DNA of 64,000 nucleotides from Gambelia wislizenii (lineage: Eukaryota; Chordata; Lepidosauria; Squamata; Crotaphytidae), in NCBI GenBank assembly GCA_030847615.1, contig JAUMIR010000005.1:57935001-57999000 (forward strand), written 5' to 3'. The position numbers were made by a program, and so were the translations under genes. Position 1 is the stretch's first letter. Each line of letters opens with the position of its first letter. The notes beneath the pieces were generated by a model. That model saw only the letters and a list, made by a program, of their open reading frames with translations, searched no databases and was not told the origin of the DNA. Positions 23,101 through 32,992 of this stretch are shown here, piece by piece.

Positions 23101-23294
23101 GACAGGTTGCTTACCTGTAACCATAGATCTTTGAGTGGTCTTCTGTGAAGTCACACAGCTGGGTTATTCCTGCGCCTGCGCAGAGCACTTGGAATCTTCT
23201 AGAATCGCTAGGCAGATGATTTTTGGTGGTAGCTCTGCCCACCCTTACAGTCCCTCCTGAGCCTCTCTCTCCTAATTCCCCTCAGTTCCTTGAA
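23101..23294. repeat. DIRS left terminal repeat with unique outer end
   Basis: 23135-23294 matches the inverse of 26890-27035 (shared blocks include aggcagatgattttgg and acccttacagtccctcctga). The outer 34 bases (gacaggttgcttacctgtaa...) are specific to this side. Confidence 0.85.
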
Positions 23295-23370
23295 GGATGC
23301 CACAATTAGTAGCACCAGGAACACTAAACCATTATGTCAGAGCAGGCCATAGAGGGAAGGATGGGCGGGT

Positions 23371-23468
23371 CTGTGTGAATTCACAGAAGACCACTCGAAG
23401 ATCTATGGTTACAGGTAAGCAACCTGTCCATCTTCTCCATGGGTTCTGTGAATCCACACAGTGGGTAG
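23371..23468. repeat. DIRS internal complementary region
   Basis: 23371-23428 is the near-perfect inverse of the left end (23101-23158). 23429-23468 has the same sequence as the inverse of the right outer end (catcttct, ctgtgaatccac). The two meet at 23428/23429. In DIRS replication this region templates the joining of the termini into a circle. Confidence 0.85.
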
Positions 23469-23561
23469 ACTAGCAAGCTTTACCTTCAGGTGGAGGGTAT
23501 GTAATGTCAATAAGTAAGATGAGGACAACCATGGTCCCATAAAAACTATAGCAAACTTTAT

Positions 23562-24550
23562 TCACAACAAGAGGTAATGGTGAATACACTCACTTAAGGA
23601 TAGAAGAACACCTCTCCCAAAAGCAGCAGCATTGCGAGAATGAGTGTCCAGTCTATAGTGGGAAATGAAGGTCAACGGCGTGCACCGTGTAGCTGCACGG
23701 CAAACATCTTCCAGGGGAACCCCAGAGAGAAAGGCAGCTGAGGCAGAAACAGCTCTGGTGGAGTGTCTTCGAATCCACAAAGGCAGAGGCTTCTGAGCCT
23801 GTTCGTAGGATAGGGAGATGGTTGAAACCACCCACTTGGATAGGCACTGTGGAGAAATAGGAGCACTCAATTTAGAATCCGCATAAGCCACAAAAAGTCT
23901 CAGGGATTTCCAGAACGGAGCTGTCTGCTGTACGTAGAATGCAAATGCTCTCCAAGCGTCCAACGAGTGGAGAGTTCATTCAAAGTCATCTTTTGGATCC
24001 TGCATCAGAGTAGGAAGGACGATGGATTGGTTGAGGTGAAAGCTGGAGACCACCTTCAGAAGGAAGGGCACGTCTGGCTTGAGAACCACCTTGTGTTTGT
24101 GGAATGCCAGGTATGGAGGATCAGAATGCAGAGCACAAAGCTCACCAGCATGGCAAGTGGAGGTGATAGCTACCAAGAAGGCTGTCTTCCAAAATAGGAG
24201 TCTCAAGTCTGCAGTGGCCATGGGCTCGAAGGGTCACCTTGTGAGTTGAGAGAGGATGAGTTCAAGGCTCCAAGCCAGAGGGGGCTCGACCACCGGTGGA
24301 TGGAGATTAGTGTAACCCTTCAGGAACTTCTTGACCACTGGATCCCGAAAGGGAGAAGGCCAACCCCTTGTCTGGAATTCGACAGAGATAGCCACCAGAT
24401 AACACTTCAGAGACAAAATGGATAACCCTGAACCCCAAAGGTGCAACAGGAATTAGAGAGCGGTGGTAACCGTGGTGGAATCAACAGGCCACAGTCAACA
24501 AGGATTCGAAATGCCTCCACTTATAGAAGTACAATCTATGTGTTGAAGGC
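23562..24550 (-). pseudogene. DIRS tyrosine recombinase (integrase), broken
   Basis: About 320 codons read through three frames (24446-24234, 24221-23976, 23963-23562), with an additional N-terminal piece to about 24550 carrying a stop. In order: an N-terminal SAM-like/core-binding part (FLLHLWGSGLSILSLKCY), a linker with LKGYTNLHPPV, a catalytic domain beginning MATADLRLLFWKTAFLVAI, the H-x-x-R box HSTRAV, and the C-terminal HYRLD tyrosine. The first catalytic arginine region reads TSTCHAGEL, where an arginine pair is usual; the changes fit CpG decay. Its role would be site-specific integration of the circular DIRS cDNA. This copy is inactive. Confidence 0.8.
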
Positions 24551-24553
24551 CGG

Positions 24554-24576
24554 AGTTGAACTAATCAGTTGAACTA
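24554..24576. other. Deletion junction removing DIRS RT/RNase H
   Basis: gag-like coding ends and recombinase coding starts within about 25 bp. The decamer AGTTGAACTA occurs twice here (24554-24563, 24567-24576). DIRS elements normally carry RT and RNase H between these two parts, so roughly 2-3 kb is missing. The junction is inferred from the reading frames. Confidence 0.65.
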
Positions 24577-26618
24577 TTGAAGAGACCGGAGTGGTCGAAG
24601 GGCATATCCTCTATAGTGGCGGAGGCCTGTGGAGTGAGCCCTGATGATCACAGCCAGGCGTGCCTCCGAAGTGCCACGGATCCAGTCACCGTCTTCGCTG
24701 CACAGTCGGCTACGTGTCTAGCATAGTTCATCTGCTGACCAGCGACAAGCTGGGCCTCAGCTTGAATTGCCTCCGCCATCCGCCATCGCTCCTCGGGCAG
24801 CTTTTGTAGAAGACAGCCCATTTGCTCCCACAGAACCTGCTGGTAGGCCCCCATACAGGCTGAGTAGTTCGCGATGCGGAAGTTCAATCCGGCAGCAGAG
24901 TAGATCTTTTTACTGATGATATTGAGCTTCCACCCCTCGGGGTCTGCGGGTGTAGTTTGAGGCCCCCTCTGCCGTCTCTGCTGTGAGGCCTCCACCACCA
25001 CCGAGTATGGGCAAGGATGTTCCCGGAGCCAGTCAATGTCATCCCCTGACACACAGTACAAACAGTTGATTCTCTTTGATGCTGAAGGGATCGTGGACGG
25101 GTTCTCCCACAAACCCTGGGTCAGTTTCAGTAGTGAAGGCAGTACCCGGATGTTAGCAACTGGCGGAGCCTTGGACTTGATCCCGTGGTAGATGGGATCC
25201 ACAGGATCAGACTCCTTTTCTGGGGCCTTCAAATCCAGGGCATGGGACATCCTGACCATCTGTTCTGTGAAGGCCCATATCTCATCAGTGGGGGACGAAG
25301 AATCCTCATCGAGCAGATCCAGTGGTGGAGATGGAATCTGTGGCACATACAAAACCGAAGAAGCCATAGAGACTGAGGAGGATGAAGAAGGTGATGGATT
25401 ACAAAGCCGATGATGGAGCGAAGTCATCTGTGGAGGAGGTGAAGGAGGCACCAGAGGCAGAGGGCAAAGCTCCGGCCACAGGGGGGAGACTTGACTGCCC
25501 ACGTCCCTTGTCTGGGGTCTGCTAGGGCGAAGCTCCTCCAAAGGCATGCATTCTAATGCATGGAATGACAGGTGAGGAGGTGAACGGTAGCCACCGCAGT
25601 CAGTACCAGCGCCCATGACAAATTGTGGTCATTGGGCGAAGGTCAATCCATGTGCTCTTGGAGGAGACAGTATCAGCATCACAAAAGCCCCATACGAGTG
25701 AATGAGCTCCGAGACTCGAGGAGAAGGGGTAGCAGACTTCTCAGACACTCTCTGTGACATGTCTTCAACGTCGACCTCGACTGTCTCTCTTCTAAGAAGC
25801 TCCTGTCTCGACACAAGGAGGATAGGGAACCGAGCCTGTGGTATAGGGGAAGCCTCCAACTCCTCTTCTGATGCATCCCTGACCTCCACCTGGCTGATCT
25901 CCAACGAGGGAGCAGAAGTCATCTCTCAAGACAGGGTACAGCTTCGAACTCTACCTTCGGTTTCCATTGAAGGAACCGGGACTGGCGTTGGAGTCGGGTC
26001 ACGCACCATGGTAGCCACCTCAGTCAGCTGTGGGTGTTCAGCAGGCTCGTGTGCTGAAGTAGCCACCGCAGTGGACAGAGGGTGCTCAGAAGGCCTCAGA
26101 GAAGAGTGCTTGTCCTTCCTTTTCTTCTTCTTTGATTTCTCCTGCTTAGACAAAGCAGAGGAGTCTCAGTCTTGACTTGAGCCGGAGGGCTTGGAGGAGT
26201 CACTGTCCGACTCGAACCCAATGTCTTCCTGTGCTTATAACCACGAGCCGTGGTCTCCGGATGACGCAATGGATAAGTGTCAAGATGGACTGGGTGACCA
26301 GTGTCGATGTTTAGCAGTCAAGCTAACTGACAGAGATCGACCTCTCTTCTGCTGAGCCGGAGGATGAACTGAACCCTGGGCCCCAGAAGTGGATGCTGAT
26401 GACGGAAAAAACATCTTCTCATAGAGGAAAGACTTCAGATGAGAAAGACAATATTTGTGGGCCTGAGGAGCAAAAGCCCAGCAGTGGATACAAGCATCCA
26501 CATTGTGTGTCTCACCAAGGCAGATGAGGCACTTGGAATGACCATCGGAGCTCGGACACTTGGTTTGACAGATGGAGCACCATTTGAAAGCAGCAGATCT
26601 CGAAGCCATTTTCAACAT
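24555..26618 (-). pseudogene. DIRS gag-like ORF1, broken
   Basis: Read through four main frames (26618-26280, 26153-25926, 25922-25629, 25616-24648) and on to about 24555. The N-terminus has a cysteine/histidine cluster (CSICQTKCPSS, KCLICLGETHNVDACIHC) typical of vertebrate DIRS ORF1. A lysine-rich stretch KSKKKKRKDKH follows, then a serine/proline-rich middle, and a C-terminal block with QQMNYARHVAD and ALRRHAWL, after which SSGL...IEDMPFD can be read past a stop. This would be the structural protein. Several stops and shifts make it non-functional. Confidence 0.75.
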
Positions 26619-26889
26619 ACAAGTAGGGAATAGATAATAGAAGAGTCAAAAAACAGTCCAGGGTTGTACCAGAATCCGAGTCCAAAGCCAAATCCAAGGG
26701 GCAAGAGAAAGAGAAGTCGGAAGCCAGTCCAAGTCCAAATGCCAGAAATATTCAAAAATAATCAAAGGGGAATCCAAAAGCGAAGTAGAAAAAGATTGTC
26801 CAAGTCAATCCAAAAGCCAAAAACCGAAAGCAAAAGAGAAACTCCAAAGGGAGGAGGTTCCTATGTGCTGCTCGCACGGCGGGTGAAAA

Positions 26890-27047
26890 GGAACTGAGGG
26901 GAATTAGGTGGGAGCACCTCAGGAGGGACTGTAAGGGTGGGTGGAGCTCCTGCCCAAAATCATCTGCCTAGCAATTCTAGAAGGTTCCGAGTGCTCTGCG
27001 CAGGAATAACCGAGCTAAGTGGATTTACAGAGACCACGAAGAAGATG
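26890..27047. repeat. DIRS right terminal repeat with unique outer end
   Basis: Inverse of the left terminal repeat over about 145 bp. The outermost bases (27036-27047) are specific to this side and reappear in the internal complementary region. Confidence 0.85.
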
Positions 27048-27249
27048 GAAGTTTCCAATACCAATCCAGCTCACCTAATGACTTAAAAGGCAGCAGAGGT
27101 CAAGGGGTGCACTAGAAGGCATGCTAGTAATAAAGCGTTATCTTGTCAAGCCACTACTTCCTTATACTGCATCACTTGAGTTGAACAATTAGTTTGCTGG
27201 TAGAAGAAAGGAAAAAAGTACCCTCTTTTCAAGTACAGTAATATGTCCT
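27048..27249. other. Unassigned
   Basis: Short unique-looking spacer between the DIRS element and the RTE-like fragment. Confidence 0.4.
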
Positions 27250-28049
27250 AAAGTCTGTTCAGCAGTTCACCTATCTGGGAAGCATCATCTCTTCAGAAGC
27301 CAAGATTGACAAAGAGATTGAGCACAGATTAGCAAAGGCATATAGCGCATTTGGAAGACTTTACAAAAGAGTCTGAAGTAATAAACACCTGAGGCGAAGC
27401 ACAAAAATCAGTGTGTATAGAGCCATTGTACTGTCTATTCTCCTTTATGGATCTGAAACATGGGTCACCTATCGCCACCACTTACGACTCCTCGAACGCT
27501 TTCATCAGCGCTGTATACACACAACCCTAAATATACACTGGACTGACTATGTGACTAATGTTGCTGTCCTTGAGCAAGCAGGGATCACCAGCATTGTGGC
27601 CATGATATTGAGAACACAGCTGCGCTGGGCAGGGCACGTTTCTGGGATGGAGGACCATTGCCTCCCCAAAATAGTACTCGATGGTGAACTTGCCACGGGT
27701 CAGCATAAAAGGGGCACTCCAAAAAAGTGGTACAAGGACTCCCTGAAGCAACATCTGAGGCTCAGCCAAATTGATCACCAACAATGGTCCACCCTGGTCT
27801 CACATCGGGAGGCATGGAGATGCACTATCCACAATGCTGCAGCCTTATTTGAGAACTCACACCGAACAAGTATTGAAGAGAAACGACAACGCAGAAAGAA
27901 TCACAACCCGGAAACATCACCCAAGGAGACCTTCTGCTGTGGTTTCTGCAACAGGACTTGTTTATCTCGGATTGGCCTTTTTAGTCATCAGCGCATTTGC
28001 AGAAAGCACGGGATGAGTCCTTCCTGAATCTTAGTTTGCGAAAAAAAGC
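27250..28049 (+). pseudogene. RTE-like LINE, 3' fragment of ORF2
   Basis: 5'-truncated plus-strand copy starting at the SVQQFTYLGSIISS region. A tgg-to-tga stop at about 27373 precedes a clean 204-codon frame (27413-28027) that ends in the CCGFCNRTCLSRIGLFSH zinc-finger-like motif. It lacks the RT catalytic motifs. Apart from one stop it is close to the 14-kb copy. Confidence 0.85.
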
Positions 28050-28073
28050 CAGAGAGAGAGAGAGAGAGAGAGT
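28050..28073. repeat. (AG)n tail of the RTE-like LINE
   Basis: About 12 AG units directly after the conserved LINE 3' end, as at 7788-7832. Confidence 0.85.
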
Positions 28074-28159
28074 TATTTCATTATCATTATCACACATCTT
28101 AGTTAAAATTTAACAACTTAGCTGACTCTAAGAGGACAGTGCCAGAACAAAAGCAACAT

Positions 28160-28317
28160 GAAATTAATCCAAAACCCAAACCTTAACTTTACTATTTTAT
28201 ATAAGAGACACCGTTTTACTATGCCATTGTATATAATGGGACATGAGCATCCATGGATTTTGGTAATCACAGTGGGTCCTGGAACCAAACCCCACCAGAT
28301 ACCAAGGTCCCACTTTA
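28160..28317. mobile_element. Tigger-like miniature element, left end missing
   Basis: Matches 3725-3939 in the same orientation: gacaccgttttactatgcc, ggattttggtaatcac, ggtcctggaaccaaacccc. The left terminus is degraded. Confidence 0.6.
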
Positions 28318-28904
28318 TCAATTTACTTTTGCTAATGAAATTGTGTTGAGAACAGGGCTTCTGTGATAATGTCCACAGTGACTGATAGACTTTTTTCCTG
28401 TGTTGATGAGACACATCCCAAATAGAGATAACTGTTACATGATAGAGGTTCAAGACCTCTCATTCCCTGTGTTGAGATTTAAGTACTGTAGCTCCATGTG
28501 CTCTCCATATACTATTGAAATATAACTGGAATGTCATTTTACAAGACCTACTCTCTGCAGCTCCACTTTATAATTTTCAAGAAATCTAATCAATGTAACA
28601 AACAGCAACTAGTTGGGGTATGAATCTTTTCCCCTTCTCAATTAAAAGTTTAAACAATATGTAAAATCATAGCCCTTGTGAGAGCTCTTAGATTCACCTT
28701 GAGGCAAGGAAGAGGCAGAGGAAACAGAGTATGTTATTTTACTAGATTTAGAAAAAACACATGTAAAACATACAAATTAAACAGCATTGTTTTTCAAAAT
28801 TTTGACATGCAACACACTTGCTACCTTAACATGCGTGTATGGGGAGAGGTCCTGAAGAAGAGAGATGATACCTGTTCATATAAAAACTCGTTGTAGTCAC
28901 TTTT
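28318..28904. other. No recognisable gene or repeat
   Basis: Unassigned. Confidence 0.4.
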
Positions 28905-28998
28905 ACTGGTGATGTTGACTTCAATGAATGAGAGACCTCCAAGACACTGTTCAGGTACTGCAGGCTCAGGGCAGTGGCTTCTTTAACTGCATCTACCC
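28905..28998 (-). mobile_element. Bov-B-like RTE LINE fragment, 3' part
   Basis: Matches 51283-51400 (gaatgagagacc, gcaggctcagggcagtggctt), on the minus strand. Continued at 29838-29992 and 30245-30370 after intervening sequence. Confidence 0.65.
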
Positions 28999-29837
28999 AC
29001 CTGTGATGTAGGGCATATTTGCATGTTTGCCATACTCACCTCAAACCTGGTGCTGGCAGTCCTCATGATGGCTACTTCCATGGAGGTAATGCAGTTTTTA
29101 GACTTTAACCCAACTTAGCCCTGCAATAAGCAAAGTTGTCCACATGCCAAAGGCCATGCTATCTCCCTTCCCCACACTGAGCAGCACAGGGAAAGGGGTT
29201 GGCCTGCCTTCAGAGCTGCTGCTGCCACTGCCACCTCCTCCCAACCAGAAGCTCCATGGAAAGCCTGCCCAGCACACCACCACCTTTACTGAAGCCAGAA
29301 ATAGGCACTGGCATGTGATCAACAAGGAGGTGAGTGCTCTCCCCCCTCCTTGTTGATTGCAAGGGTACCCTGTTCTGCCCTCAGCAAAAGCAGTGGCAAG
29401 CCGAGCAGGCTTGACACAGAGCTTCTGCTTTTGAGGAGGCAGCAGCTTCAATGAGATCCATGCCCTTCTCTTTGCTTCTGCCATCACCACCTCACCAGCC
29501 AAGCAGCCATGGAAAGCCTCCCTGGCGTCACTGCTAAAGGCAGAGACGAGGCACCCATGCGATCAACAAGGAGGGAGTCACTCTCCCCCCCTCCTTGTTG
29601 ATCACGTCTGTGCAACCCATTCTGACCTCAGTAGAGGTGACAACACCAGCCAGGCTCTTGCAGGGAGGTGCTTGGCTAGTAAGGTGGCAGCAGCACCAGG
29701 GATAAGGGGGTGGGCCAACAGGGGTGATGCAATGGCAGCTTGGCTGGTCCGTGCGGATAGCAACGTGCCATCACATTGGATTGAGTATGTGGCCGCCACT
29801 GTGATCAACCCTGGGCATAATGTTCTGGACTTGGCCT
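28999..29837. repeat. GC-rich tandem repeat of about 244 bp units with hairpins
   Basis: Two diverged units share catggaaagcct and a perfect hairpin. Unit one has 13-bp arms at 29318-29330 and 29345-29357; unit two has 14-bp arms GATCAACAAGGAGG at 29561-29574 with the inverse at 29590-29603. The hairpins are 244 bp apart. The segment interrupts Bov-B sequence. A minus-strand frame of 134 codons has no known domain. Family unknown. Confidence 0.6.
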
Positions 29838-29992
29838 AGATGAAGACATGGCTGTGGTCTTTGCCTTTTTCTACTGCCTCCCACTTTACCAAGTGTTATC
29901 AACTTTTCTAATGTCATGTCGTCTCATGATATGACCAAAATGTAATAGCCTATGTTTGGACATTCTGGATTCTAGAGTAAGTTCAGGTGTGG
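29838..29992 (-). mobile_element. Bov-B-like RTE LINE fragment
   Basis: Matches 51420-51560 (ctactgcctcccactttaccaag, tgtcgtctcatgatatgacc). Confidence 0.7.
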
Positions 29993-30000
29993 TTTGCTCT
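29993..30000. repeat. Left target-site duplication of SINE (TTTGCTCT)
   Basis: Exact match to 30237-30244, bracketing the SINE. Confidence 0.75.
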
Positions 30001-30236
30001 TGTTGTTGTTGTGTGCCTTCAAGTAATTTCTGACTTATAGTGACCCTAAGGTGAACCTAGCATGGAGTTTTCTTGGCAAAGTTTGTTCAGAGGAAGTCTG
30101 CCAGTGCCTTCATCTGAGGCTAAGAGAATGTGACTTGCCCAGGGTCATCTAGTGGTTTCCATGGCTGAGCAGGGATTTAAATCCTGGTCTCCAGAGTTGT
30201 AGTCCAAAGAGCAAGCCACTATACCGTGGTGACTGA
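30001..30236 (-). repeat. Sauria-like tRNA SINE inserted in Bov-B
   Basis: Minus strand. The tail is on the left (tgttgttgttgtgtgccttc) and the tRNA head on the right (gcaagccactataccgtgg). Flanked by TTTGCTCT on both sides; Bov-B sequence resumes directly after. Confidence 0.8.
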
Positions 30237-30244
30237 TTTGCTCT
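30237..30244. repeat. Right target-site duplication of SINE (TTTGCTCT)
   Basis: Exact repeat of 29993-30000. Confidence 0.75.
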
Positions 30245-30370
30245 ACGACCCTTTTATTTATCTTTTTGGTCATTCACGGTATCCACAGAACTCGTCTCCA
30301 CCACCACTAGTAGTGAAGTCAACTCCTATTCCACATACTCTCTGTTCAGGGGGGAAAGGGAGTAAATTCA
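30245..30370 (-). mobile_element. Bov-B-like RTE LINE fragment, continuation
   Basis: Matches 51570-51640 (ggtatccacagaactc, cttctccaccacc-like). Upstream sequence is lost. Confidence 0.6.
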
Positions 30371-30870
30371 CTGCTTCCTAGTGGGTTGCATTCTTCATGT
30401 AGAAAGGAATGGTAAAAGCCCATGCACTCTCATCTCAAATGATCCTGACCTTGTAGGACCTCTCCCCATGTGTCTTCTGCTTGCTGAGTGCATCTACTAC
30501 CTAAGGCACTGAAATTCTTAGTTTCTTGATGGTTTAAGGGAGAGGAGTGTAATAACTTGCCTTTCTTTACACTGTTCTTCAAAAAGAGCACTTGGGCTAG
30601 TAGCATCGTTTTGGCAACAAGTGTGCATGAACCATCAATGAACTGAAAGGACCAACTGAACAAAAACAGCAGTGTTGCTAATTCCTCAAGCCTATACCCT
30701 TATCACCAAAAGGTATGCCCTTGTATTCATAAAGTTTCCTTTGAGTAGCTCAATCTAGGCATTTGCTTGGAGAGTTACAGCTGCAAGACAGCAGCATCTG
30801 CCATGCGATCGTGTAATACTTTGTGTGGACCCCACTCTTTTATTTATTCCTCAAGGTTTACTACAACGTA
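30371..30870. other. No recognisable gene or repeat
   Basis: Unassigned. Confidence 0.4.
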
Positions 30871-30872
30871 TA

Positions 30873-31112
30873 CAGTAGGACCCCCATACCCACTGATTCA
30901 ATTATCCACGGGACACAAAACAGTACACTTACCATAGAGTCTTCCTAGAAAATATGTCCTCTCTAGCCATTTTCTAGGTCCTCCAAGGCAACTTTATGGT
31001 ATTTTAAACCAGAAGTGCCATTATTTTCAATGGTGTTCACTGTTATCTGCAATTTTCAGTATCCACAGCCCCCCAACCGAACCAGTTCCCAGCGGATACA
31101 GGAGTCCTGCTG
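30873..31112. mobile_element. Tigger-like miniature element with TA duplication
   Basis: The ends CAGTAGGACCCCCATACCC and the inverse of gcggatacaggagtcctgctg form TIRs, with TA at 30871-30872 and 31113-31114. It contains the tctaggtcctccaaggcaac block shared with 17941-18616. Confidence 0.7.
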
Positions 31113-31114
31113 TA

Positions 31115-32112
31115 CTTCAATCCCAACATTTTTCATAACCAAACCTTTACCTATCTTGGAAAAGGACAAGCCTAGAACTAATTCATGAGTCTATTATGAT
31201 TCTTAAGTAGACTGTCATGGCTTTCAAATGTAAGAGATGAGATTCCATAGATGCCGCTGAATATTTCCTTAGCTATAACGTGACTTATAGGTACATTGAC
31301 CTAGATAGCACTTGACATAGATGACAAGAAGGGGAAGACCACTGACTGCAGAAGTCATTGAATTCTTTTCTTTTGTATCGTTAAGACTATTAATTCAGAC
31401 ATTCCTTTAAAAAAAAAAGGATGCCGCTCAGAATTTGTCAGTCTTTAATGCCACAGAATTTTGTCTATGATAATAAAGATTCTCTACTTGAGAAAGAATC
31501 AAAATCCACTAAAATGCCTCTATCTTAAAAAAAAAAAAACTAGTTCCAGTTCCCTTGTTTTGAAAGCTCACATTTTGTAAATAAATGTCTGTGCACAGAA
31601 AATATATCACAAGATTTCTGAATAAAACCGAGGTGAATAATTTCCTTTAGGCAAGTGATTAACAGGTTTCTTATAAATAAAACCTTTTCCATACACAAAA
31701 GAGCTGATTCCTGGTTTTGAGATACATTCACTGGTGTGTGTTTTATATAGCAAAGAAATGTAAATTTTGTTATCTTTCGATGTATAGAGAGAAAGGCTGC
31801 AGAAAGTTTATTAGAGTGCATTGCCAAGGTTTTAAACATACCATATCTTATACACACAGTAATGAGGGTTTTTTTTAACTGCTTTTGGGAATTCAATTTC
31901 AGTGTCCAGTAAAGCAATTACCAGCTATTCCAACAGAATGAGAAAGAATAACATGACACGACAGGCATCTTTGTCATTATGTTTGAAAAAGGCTTGCTGT
32001 TAAACCAGGTGATTGAAAACAAGAAGAACTGACATCTCTGTATTTGAGGATAGGACTGAGGTTCAGAGTAGCTGCCCATTTTTACATTTAAGAGGCTGTA
32101 CTTTCAATGTGT
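31115..32112. other. No recognisable gene or repeat
   Basis: AT-rich, with A-runs at 31407 and 31527. A minus-strand 125-codon frame (31540-31917) has no domain I recognise and is probably spurious. Confidence 0.4.
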
Positions 32113-32190
32113 CCAGTCCTGGGGAGCACAATTCAAGAAAGATATTGACAAGCTGGAATGTGTCCAGAGGAGGGTGAACAGAATGGTGCT
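32113..32190 (+). mobile_element. CR1 internal fragment joined to a SINE
   Basis: Plus-strand CR1 ORF2 piece (gggagcacaattcaagaaag, gatattgacaagctggaatg, gaggagggtgaacagaatgg) without the CR1 3' end. It passes directly into 5S-SINE sequence. Confidence 0.75.
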
Positions 32191-32315
32191 GTAGGCTACA
32201 TTTCAGAGGAAAGAACTGGTAAAAATTACCTCTGAGTATTTCTTGCCTAAGAAAACCCTATGACATTCGTGGGGTCAGCATAAGTGGACAGGCAATTTGA
32301 AGGCACATACACTCT
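32187..32315 (+). repeat. 5S-Sauria SINE, 3' part
   Basis: Starts at the very end of the 5S-like part (ggtgctgtaggct) and continues through the tail (gaaaaccctatgacattcg, gaaggcacatacac). Compare 5435-5575. Confidence 0.75.
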
Positions 32316-32449
32316 TATCACTTCTAGTTTGCCTCATTCAAAGTATATCTATATTTAAGCTGAAACATATGTTAAACTAGTTTGTCTACAAATGGTATTG
32401 GCAATAGGGAGCACATCTGACCAAGCAACAGATTTTCAGGAAATACAGT

Positions 32450-32700
32450 ATTATTTGTTTAATTACTAGCTTACATTTATAGCCTTCCTCTCCTCCATAA
32501 AGCTTGAGATAAGAAACATGGTTTTCCTCCTCTCTATGTGACCCATTCAACAATACTGTCAGGTAGATCAGTCAGAGAATAAGTGACTGCCCCAAGTATA
32601 TCCAGTGATTTTTTGTTGCTCATTAAGGAATAGAAACTGTATCTCCCAAGTTCAGTCCAACAGTCTATCCACTATACAACATTAGTACTTTTGATAACTG
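32450..32700 (-). repeat. Degenerate tRNA-derived SINE
   Basis: Minus strand. Features: ctgtcaggtagatcagtcag, agtgactgccccaagtatatcc, then a diverged tRNA head (cagtctatccactatacaac). Similar to 52690-52920. Confidence 0.5.
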
Positions 32701-32851
32701 TAAGTGCCATCTTAGAAGAGGTATCCCATCTTGTTTCATTTAATTTACTGTATATGCCACCTTTCTATCAGAGCAGGATCCAAGGTGGCTTATGTGAAAG
32801 GGAAGGAATATGCCTCTTCTAAGATGAAGCCAGATAATGCATAGCTATTTT

Positions 32852-32992
32852 ATTATGTACCTTCAAGTTTACTCTGATCTCATTATAGGATTTATTGGAA
32901 AGATTTCTTCAGTCATTGCCTTTCCCTTAGGCTGATAGAATCTGACTTGCCGAAAGTCACTTAGTGTGTTTCCATGGCTGAGTGGGGATTTA
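32852..32992 (-). repeat. Sauria-like SINE, 3' part, split by CR1
   Basis: Minus strand. Tail on the left (taccttcaagtttactctg), body ending ccatggctgagtggggattta. The head resumes at 33591. Confidence 0.7.

Larger units (their letters stand above)
23101..27047 (-). mobile_element. DIRS-type tyrosine-recombinase retrotransposon, internally deleted
   Basis: A 3.95-kb element in minus orientation with DIRS hallmarks: inverted terminal repeats (23135-23294 and 26890-27035), distinct outer extensions on each side, and an internal complementary region (23371-23468) that joins the inverses of both outer ends. It encodes a gag-like protein (24555-26618) and a tyrosine recombinase (23562-24550). The reverse transcriptase and RNase H that should lie between them are missing. 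It makes no target duplication, as expected for recombinase-mediated integration. All frames carry disabling mutations. Confidence 0.85.

Noticed and set aside
29098..29502. 134-codon minus-strand frame in GC-rich repeat
   Set aside because: It lies within a diverged tandem repeat and is probably kept open by base composition. No domain seen.
31540..31917. 125-codon minus-strand frame as a possible host gene
   Set aside because: No recognisable domain, AT-rich background, no visible splice or start context, and no support beyond length.
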